Shown here piece by piece: positions 57,001 through 64,000 of a stretch of DNA of 64,000 nucleotides. Both the position numbers and the translations under genes were made by a program. This stretch comes from Ciona intestinalis (lineage: Eukaryota; Chordata; Ascidiacea; Phlebobranchia; Cionidae): positions 3,083,557-3,147,556 of the forward strand of contig NC_020172.2 in NCBI RefSeq assembly GCF_000224145.3, written 5' to 3'. The first letter of the stretch is position 1, and each line of letters opens with the position of its first letter. The notes beneath the pieces are model-generated. The model was not told the origin of the DNA, searched no databases, and saw only the letters and a list, made by a program, of their open reading frames with translations.

Positions 57001-60000
57001 GATCAATGCCACCAAAGTGTTTTGGCCAACAACACATATGATATGCCTTTTAGTTCTTGAAACAACCCTGAACAAACAGACTAAAAAAAATGAAAAATTG
57101 ACACAAAAATTTTCCTAAAAATTTTAAATTTACAAAAATTGGTGAAAAATTGACACAAAAACTTTCACAGTTCTCGTAAAACTTCGAGGAACTGACAACG
57201 TTGTGTCCGAGATGGATGAAATGAGAGCTGAGGCGTCCGCACAATCTGCTGATGGTCACTATCCATCCCACAACTGTTTCGAGATCGCTCTGTTCGTTGG
57301 CAACTTATCACTGTATTGCTGATGANNNNNNNNNNNNNNNNNNNNNNNNNNNNNNNNNNNNNNNNNNNNNNNNNNTATACACATATATAAAAATATTTTA
57401 ATTAATATTAAAAAAATGTAACATTTTTTTACACATTTAAAAAATATTACATTGTCTGCAAAGTTGCTTTAATTTTATATATATATATTATAGCAGCCAA
57501 TATTTTCAGTAGAAAAATATTAATATTTTTTTAACACATATATACATATATATATATATATATTTAAAAAAAATTCATTATCTTTCTAGGTCTAGCAACA
57601 GGTGTAGTACCGATGTACATTGGTGAAATATCTCCCAAACAATGGCGCGGTGCTATCGGTGTGCTTAACCAGTTACATATCACTATTGGAATTCTTGTTG
57701 CTCAGGTAAACTACCAATTGAATAAGGCATTTTATTTGAAACGGAGAAAACATATCCTCTTAACTTGAAACATCTGTTGTTTTGTTGCTATATCCTGTCT
57801 TTTCGTTATATGCATTTTTAAATTTTTAATAAAAATCTGTATTGGTATTGTTAGAATAAAGTTATGCTCATAGTTGTTTAACATAGGGAACCCTATTCAT
57901 CAATATCATGAATGTAATATACTTTGGCTCTGCTCCTTTGTATAGACACCTAACAACAGGGTAAAAACTGTTTTAACCTGAAAAACCAGTGGGCTAACAG
58001 ACTAAAACATATATAACACCCATGTTTTAAAAAAAATTGTCAACCTAGGCCCCCTAAAGGTTCCACCAATATATCATATCTCATAATTGATGTTTTTTTC
58101 CCAAAGGTTCTCGGCCTCCAAGGCATGCTCGGAAATGAACATACATGGCCGATATTATTTGCCTTTACATGCGTCCCATCCATCATTCAACTTATGGCGA
58201 TCCCTTTTATGCCAAAGAGTCCCCGTTTTCTCCTCATCGATGAAGGCAAGGAAGATGAGGCAAGAAATGGTAAATTAAGATGTTTATTTTTAGATTTTTT
58301 TGTGTCCTTTTTATTTTTGAACCCAGAACAGAACACATAATGGAAGTTTTTGTTATTTTAATTATTATTTCAGTATAAGTTTTTATATAATATTTTTTCA
58401 GACTGGGTATTTTAGGATTAATTTGTCAAACAACATGTAAGAGTCCTACAGTTATGACCCGTATAACCTAAGATTTAGGCCAATAACACATATGCCTATC
58501 AGTGCTTCACAACCCTGAACAAACAGACTGAAAAAATTGACACAAAAACTTTCACAGTTCTCGTAAAACTTCGAGGAACTGACAACGTTGTGTCTGAGAT
58601 GGATGAAATGAGAGCTGAGGCGTCTGCTCAATCTGCTGATGGTCAACTATCCATCCCACAACTGTTTCGAGATCGCTCTGTTCGTTGGCAACTTATCACT
58701 GTATTGCTGATGATGGCCGCTCAACAACTGTCTGGAATCAACGCAGTAAGTTCTGATTTTTATGAAATTTTGTACTGCCTCTAACTCAGAGGTAATGGGT
58801 TCAAAGCTCGTCGCTGCTACTATTGTGGCCGGCATTTATACTACAGTGTAGCTCGCCTTAGTGTAAAAAGAACAAACACAATACTTTTTGGAACCCTTAT
58901 GGCATTTATGCTATCAGTTTTTAATTTTGATGAATTTGGACTTTAGTATGGAGGTTTTTAATATATTTTGGTCTCATAATGCTGTTTTTTCATATTTTTA
59001 GAAAGTTTTAGCTTAAATAGCATTCATGCTTCTGGACACATCTCTGGCATTCGTTATGACAGTTTTAGACGCTTTTTAAAAATGTTGGATTTAAAATGAA
59101 ATTACTGCTGGAATGAACTATTCGACAATATAGGGTCTTAGGCTTTTGGTTTTCCCACTATTTATTCTATGTGTATGGTGTACACTAAATTTTCTATAGC
59201 ACAATAATGGGATAAATAATGACAGGAATTCCGAATTCGATTCTTTCCTGTTAATTCAGTCATAAAATGAACATTGCTTAAATGCCCGGTACTGTGTGTG
59301 GGCATCAAAATATTCAGTTAAACTGCCATAACAATCCAATGTCTAGTATATATAATACTACACAAACACAATGTATACCAAATATACATGTATAGGTTTG
59401 GGTAAGGTAAATTTATTAACTTTATATATAGTACTAGTAGGGTGGGGGAAAGAAGGGACACCTTTTCGTTCTATTTTCTCGTCTTATTTGGTAGCAAACA
59501 AAGAGCATTCAAAGAATCATAAAACTGTCTCTTCGCAGCTCCCATTGACTGTTGTTATTTGTTCAAATATATTATGTGCTAAAGGTGTCCTATCTTACCC
59601 CCAGAACTATATATACACTGTTGATATATTTTTATATAAACACGCATCCTCACAACTACAAAATAGCGATGTTAGCTTTGTTAATTGTTAAAAACAAGAT
59701 CAGAGAATATTGAATGTTATCTGCCAACGGTATCCATCTTACCCCACAGTAATTAATATACTCAGTAGTGTATGTAACAAATAATAGGCCTAGCATTTAG
59801 TCACTTGATTGACACATCTTTACTTTAGTAAGCAATGGAACAATATAGAACATCTGCCATATTTCTATTGTTTAAATATGACACCTTGTCACTGAGTATT
59901 TGTATTCAATATTTCCCACAATAGTGTGAAATATTATAGATATAGTTCTGGGAATTTAATCAGCCTATTGTTTATGTGGCATATGTTTGCACAAACTGGT

Positions 60001-63000
60001 TACCCACTTATGGTAGTGGCAGCTATTATGTTATAATTTCCTTTTAATTCCTAGTGTTGTTATATAGTAGGGTGGGGAAGATGGGCCAACTTATTATTCT
60101 ACTTTTTGGTCCCATTTGGTAGTAAACAAAGAACGTTAAAATGTTTATAAAACCCTATCCTTACGTCTCCCATAGACCGTTAGATATTTGGATATTATGT
60201 GCTTAATATGTTCCATCCTACCCCAAAGTACTATATTTGTATATATTTGAAAATGTGTTCAAAATATGTAAGCCCGAATTTTTAAAAGAAAAGGCTGTAA
60301 TATATAGTAGTTTGGCGTAAGATAGAACATTTAATTCTTTTTGTTGTCCTTTTTGGTAATAAACAATTTTTGTTTCAAAACTATAAAACCTTATGCTCGC
60401 AACTCTAAAAGTGTTAAAAACACAATTTAAAAATATAGGTTATTATCTGCTGTTGGTATCCATCTTACCTTACAGCACTATGTTATAACCGGAAAGAATG
60501 TATCAAAACTTTGTTTTTAAAGCACACCATAAAGTAGCCCCTAGGGCACAAGCTACATGCTCTAATTTTACCGTTCAAGCAACACTGTTAAGCCTCTTTC
60601 AACCCAATTTACGATTCAACACGTAAAACCACTTGAAATTTAAATCGATCCACGTTATCATAACCACTATAGTAGGAAGGGCAGCCACACCTCCTGTTTC
60701 TGATTGGCTGAATAAAAAGGGCGCATCATCTGAACACGTAATGTGCTTCAGGATGTATAGAACTTGTTGAACCGGTAAAACGAATTAAATTATTTCATAA
60801 ACACGTCTCAAACTGTGTAGTTCTATTAATTTTCATATTTTCTTAGCAAATCACTTGTCAAAGTTAACCGTGCTCGTGACTCATAACTGTATGAATCACA
60901 GATTGTTATGATGTTTTAAGGCGTCGCCTTTAACCTGTATTTAAACACTGATAAACAACGGTTGTACAGACTTTTTCCGGGAAAACTTCTACGTTATTTG
61001 TCATACACAAAAGCAAATACAGATAAGAGCTATAATGTTGAACTCGCAACAAAAAGAATTCATAGCGTTTAAGCATATATACTGTGTACACTGTGTGTGT
61101 TTGTAAAAACTGAAACGTATACATTTATACGTATTTGATTTGGCCTAAATTCTGAATGTTATTTGTACATTTTCGCAGTACAGTGTTATACTAATTATCG
61201 ATTACGCCCCATTTACGAAACTCTGCGTTTTGATCGAAAACGTGACACAATTATAATTAAACACGGTGTCATTATAATTACGTCAAGGAATTCTAATAGC
61301 AGACCAAACGCCGGTATTTATTCGGAACTCGCCTGATATTTAAACCAATAGCGGTATTTTCTTAATTACAATCCCATTTCAAGCATTTGTCTTTTAAAAT
61401 TGGAATTCCGAATTTTAATTGATTGTTAAACCTGTTTTTCCTGGTAAGGACTCATTTCCGCAGCAGAATCCGTTGTTTTACCGCCTTAAATAAGCCTTAG
61501 GGCAAGGCATGTGTAAGACAATGTGGTGTTTTAATTATGCATACAGAAATCCGTATTCCAAGTCACGTCATGAGCGCCGTGGTTTTGGACAACGTTTTGG
61601 CTTTTTTATATTGTCTCTGTTAATCCATTCGATTTTTTATTCTTTTTTTATGTGTTAAAAACGGTAAAATTGGATAATATGGAATGCGAAATGCGAAATG
61701 CGATTAGAATTTCGTCTTGTGTGACAACTTTTAACAAGCATGGCGAAATCGAAAGCTACACACTTTTAAGTGAAAACCAAGGCAATCTATGCCAACTTTT
61801 TGCTTTTACATTCTTGTTTAAACCCCTTTAGTTCGTACACGCTAAGACGCATATGACGCCTCATAATTTTTGTATACCGTGTCCATACTCAAAACCAAAC
61901 CTGCATTTTAACATATATCCTTTTGAACGAATCATTTCTTAGCAAAATTATACTTTACAAAACCATTTTTTTAACAAAATCATTAAAAAAATATTAAAAC
62001 AATATTTTTTAACAAAATATTTTTTTTTAGCAAAATCCTTAACAAATATTTTAACAAAGTATTTTTCTGTTACATAATATTTTTTTAACAAAATCGTTTG
62101 TCCCGCAGATCTTTTTCTACAGCAACAAGATTTTCAGCAAAGCAGGAATTCCTGCGGGTAAACAACAAGATCTCGCTTCTGTTGGAGTCGGTGTTGTCAA
62201 CGTGTTAATGACCGTTATTTCGGTAAGTTCTGCTTTTAAATACAAGTCATACTGAAATACTGTGCTACGTAATCCCTGTAACAAAACAAACCGATTTAAG
62301 AGCCGTTATTTTGATAAGTTTTACTCTTCCCGCAGCCTTTTTAAGTCGTCGTAGTAATTTACCTACTGTAAGCGATACGACGAATCGAACGAAGGTTAAA
62401 TGCCGTTGTTTTCGTGATCGTTTTAAAGTCGTCGCATTAAAATTATTTTACTTTGCAAGTCTTACAAAACTAACAAATTTAATTTTATTTTAATAAAATT
62501 TATTAGATCTATAATATGGCCTTTTTAAGTCATTGTATTAAAACACTTCTGCTGTATAAGCATTAAAACCAAATAAACTAATTATAATTCCCGTCATTTC
62601 AGTGATATCTAATCATATCTTTGTGCCGCTGTATAAATAATGACACCGCCATAGCCCTATAAACAAACATACCCGTTTTTGCTTCTTGCACCAAATGTAT
62701 TTGAAGATCTTTTATATTCATTGTCTGGTAGGGCGTTTCACATTTACGTCTATTTACATAGCTACAATACAATAGTATACGGGAACTAATAGTAGTCGCT
62801 AAATGTAGAATAGGTTAGAACCTTGAAATAAGCACTGATCCAAGAAATTGTATAGGATCGGCTATATGCGTTAATTCACGTCCAATCTGCAAACTATCGT
62901 TTTCTAAGTCATAAAGGGCAAACATTTTTTAAATGTTTTTTCTCCTGATATTTTTATGGGTGAGGTGCTAGAGCGTGACACGCCATAGGACATAGCATTT

Positions 63001-64000
63001 CTTCTGCTTTGTTAAAGTTACAACATTTTTAAGGCCTTTAAATTATATAACATACTATATACGACTGACGATGCCATTTAAACGAAATATATATCTTTTA
63101 TATAACAATTGTTTGGACTTGAATTTTTTTGTTACTTTTTCGTAGCACAAAATCCAGGTATGTTAGCACGTAAAATAGTAAGAATAGACATTTTGCGTAC
63201 GTTTCGGATCTTTAGCACCACGTAGCGTCCACTGACATTGATTTTATCCATCCACAGGTTGGCGTTATAGAGTGGGCTGGTCGCAAAGCACTCATCGTGT
63301 GGGGATTTGGTATGATGATATTCTGGTGCGCCGCCATGACTGTTGTACTTAGTCTGCTAAGTTTGGTAAGATACTACGGTATAGTTTAAATATATTGTAT
63401 ATAGTAGGGTGGGGAAGGCGGGACACCTTTAGCACTTATCCGAATATCCTGAACCTGTTTTAAACAATTAACAATGGTCTGTAGGAGTCATGAGGATATG
63501 GTTTTACAATTCTTTGAATGTTCTTTGTTTACTAACAAATGTGACGAGGAATTGGAATAAAAGGGTTTCCCATCTCTCCCCACCCCACTAAATAAAATTT
63601 TCTGTTATTTAATCGATTAAAATTTTTAAGGACCTACATTTTGCCAACTCTTTTCAAGTTGCCTTTATTACTTTATTAAGACAATACATCTGTTATTTTA
63701 TTCTGGTAAAAAATTTAAAAATTTGATAATAAAAATTTAAAACTATTATTAACCAGGGAAAATGCAGTAAGCCATATTTTATTCTATTTTGTATTTAGAC
63801 CAGGGTTGACAGAATACCCCTTTGAAAAGCATCAATTTATCTTTTCCTATATTAAAACAGCCACAAAAAATGTTGAAACTTTTTTTTTATTTACAAGTGT
63901 AAAATTGATTATTTAAAATTATTTTTTTACAGAATTTAACTTGGATTTCTTACTTGAGCATCGCTTGCATGATCGGATATATCGTTGGATTTGCTATTGG
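51051..64000 (+). CDS. Class I facilitative glucose transporter (GLUT, SLC2A), 3' end beyond window
   Basis: Exons: 51051-51089 (ATG), 51988-52092, 52502-52606, 53147-53268, 53596-53720, 56052-56167, 56575-56737, 58558-58745, 62109-62222, 63258-63365, 63933-64000 (runs off). MFS sugar porter with helices 1-9 or so in view. Recognised: [15 protein letters not shown] (helix 1), an extracellular loop with two NxT/S glycosylation sites (exon 3), GRRGAF (loop 2-3), [29 protein letters not shown], and [19 protein letters not shown] with the QLS motif of class I glucose-transporting GLUTs, then [12 protein letters not shown]. Closest to vertebrate GLUT1-4; the individual orthologue cannot be named. 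Predicted role: Na+-independent glucose movement across the plasma membrane. Exons 6-8 occur twice around a gap at 57326-57375. The second copies (57590-57705, 58107-58269, 58558-58745) are contiguous with the downstream exons; the first copy of exon 8 is cut by the gap. Confidence 0.93.
51270..51405 (-). repeat. Repeat family 2 copy, reverse, worn
   Basis: ATTTATCTCTTCGAATACAA and CTACAGTTGTTAAAACACGC, the latter shared with the 39.3-kb copy. GLUT intron 1. Confidence 0.5.
52133..52328 (+). repeat. MITE-like element, full length
   Basis: ATAGTAAGGTGGGGAAAGAT to CATCTACCCCCACCCTACTA, followed by TATA. GLUT intron 2. Confidence 0.85.
52711..52884 (+). repeat. Repeat family 2, full copy
   Basis: GTTTGTCTGCTAGGTGTAGG to CGTAATCGGAGAGACAGATA. 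GLUT intron 3; followed by the GGCGCC-type dispersed repeat at 52915-53070. Confidence 0.7.
53332..53450 (-). repeat. SINE tail, reverse
   Basis: ATGAATGTAACTTACTTTAT, ACAACAGTCGTTATACTAAT, GCTAGCTTACGAGTTACTAA. GLUT intron 4. Confidence 0.65.
53960..54475 (+). repeat. Tandem repeat, four ~130-140 bp units
   Basis: Each unit runs from TGTATTGTA..ATCTTAACC, through ACACCCTATTTACAAGTT, to TTTGTTTCAGTACTAGCG. The last motif occurs at 54043, 54188 (variant), 54313 and 54448. It lies in GLUT intron 5 and is not related to the dispersed families listed here. Confidence 0.75.
54476..55800. other. GLUT intron 5, remainder
   Basis: AT-rich with (TA)n tracts at about 54740-54830. No exon, SINE or MITE recognised. 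Confidence 0.5.
57326..57375. other. Assembly gap (50 N)
   Basis: Separates two overlapping allelic contig ends; the flanks on both sides contain GLUT exons 6-8. Confidence 0.98.
57376..58745 (+). other. Second copy of GLUT exons 6-8 with introns (allelic duplication)
   Basis: Corresponds to 55845-57325. Exons differ by a few bases (exon 7 begins ILG in copy 1, VLG in copy 2; LIAIP against LMAIP). Introns show indels: intron 7 is 433 bp in copy 1 and 288 bp in copy 2. Copy 1 exon 8 lacks one base (GATGGTCACTATC against GATGGTCAACTATC), which breaks its frame near the contig end; copy 2 is intact. Best read as two unmerged haplotypes, not an internal gene duplication. Confidence 0.88.
58772..58836 (+). 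repeat. SINE head fragment
   Basis: GTACTGCCTCTAACTCAGAG, a B box (GGGTTCAAAGCTCG), CGCTGCTACTATTGTGG. It starts 26 bp after GLUT exon 8. Confidence 0.65.
59433..59755 (+). repeat. MITE-like element followed by a right-half fragment
   Basis: Full copy at 59433-59622 (CTAGTAGGGTGGGGGAAAGA to CCTATCTTACCCCCAGAACT), then a second right half at 59640-59755 ending CCATCTTACCCCACAGTA. Confidence 0.75.
60063..60236 (+). repeat. MITE-like element
   Basis: TAGTAGGGTGGGGAAGATGG to CCATCCTACCCCAAAGTACT; slightly short, with interior loss after CATAGACCGTTAG. Confidence 0.8.
60302..60482 (+). repeat. MITE-like element, diverged
   Basis: TATAGTAGTTTGGCGTAAGA to CATCTTACCTTACAGCACTA. Third copy within about 1 kb of GLUT intron 8. 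Confidence 0.7.
60684..60725 (+). promoter_or_regulatory. Promoter-like cluster inside GLUT intron 8
   Basis: CCACACCTCCTG, a reverse CCAAT box (CTGATTGGCTGA, core at 60703-60707) and a TATA-like AATAAAAAGG (60711-60720) occur within 40 bp, in otherwise AT-rich intron sequence. Could drive an alternative first exon; no downstream ATG exon was identified. Confidence 0.25.
60726..62108. other. GLUT intron 8, distal part
   Basis: No SINE or MITE recognised for about 1.4 kb, unusual for this window. Near its end a poly-A/T-rich stretch (61960-62100) repeats AACAAAATATTTTTT-like units. Confidence 0.45.
63402..63594 (-). repeat. MITE-like element, reverse, full length
   Basis: TAGTAGGGTGGGGAAGGCGG to CATCTCTCCCCACCCCACTA. 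GLUT intron 10. Confidence 0.85.

Overview
This is eukaryotic, AT-rich, intron-rich DNA with GT-AG introns of roughly 50 bp to a few kb. Gene content (class I GLUT, SGLT-type SLC5A, CEP78 and CCDC13 orthologues, a Cu-only SOD-repeat protein), compact spacing, pervasive short MITE-like and tRNA-SINE repeats and obvious allelic duplication at contig gaps all fit a solitary tunicate, most likely Ciona. The species assignment is inference. No prokaryotic, CRISPR, rRNA or stand-alone tRNA features were seen.

Layout, left to right: (1) 1-941 (+) last two exons of a trypsin-fold serine protease. (2) 1761-9414 (-) CCDC13, 17 coding exons, 622 aa. (3) 9892-11818 (+) CEP78, intronless, head-to-head with CCDC13 across a 477-bp shared promoter region; the assembled reading frame is interrupted near 10.28-10.31 kb. 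(4) 12868-21600 (-) SGLT-like SLC5A gene A; one exon is missing in assembly gaps, between which an allelic copy of the CEP78 3' half (14830-16871) has been placed. (5) 23215-32409 (-) SLC5A gene B, 14 exons, 687 aa, a tandem paralogue of A. (6) 33837-36526 (+) a 336-aa isopenicillin-N-synthase-like 2-oxoglutarate/Fe(II) oxygenase. (7) 37495-48318 (-) a secreted 1042-aa protein with about six SOD-like repeats, two with complete copper sites but no zinc site. (8) 51051-64000 (+, runs off the end) a class I GLUT (SLC2A) gene, with exons 6-8 present twice across a 50-N gap because two haplotype contigs were not merged.

Functional themes: CCDC13 and CEP78 are both centrosome/cilium proteins and share a bidirectional promoter region. 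Two Na+/sugar symporter genes and one facilitative glucose transporter lie within about 50 kb. The SOD-repeat protein and the Fe(II) oxygenase are both metal-dependent redox proteins, arranged tail-to-tail, but nothing seen links them functionally.

Repeats: at least thirty copies or fragments of one ~190-200 bp terminal-inverted-repeat element (TIR about 28-30 bp, flanked by TA) fill introns and intergenic DNA, densest at 41.7-49.8 kb, where most introns of the SOD-repeat gene hold one. A tRNA-derived SINE with a conserved 3' tail, and a second ~170 bp repeat family, are also frequent. Exon coordinates below were read by eye from splice sites and reading phase; phases close for every fully present gene.
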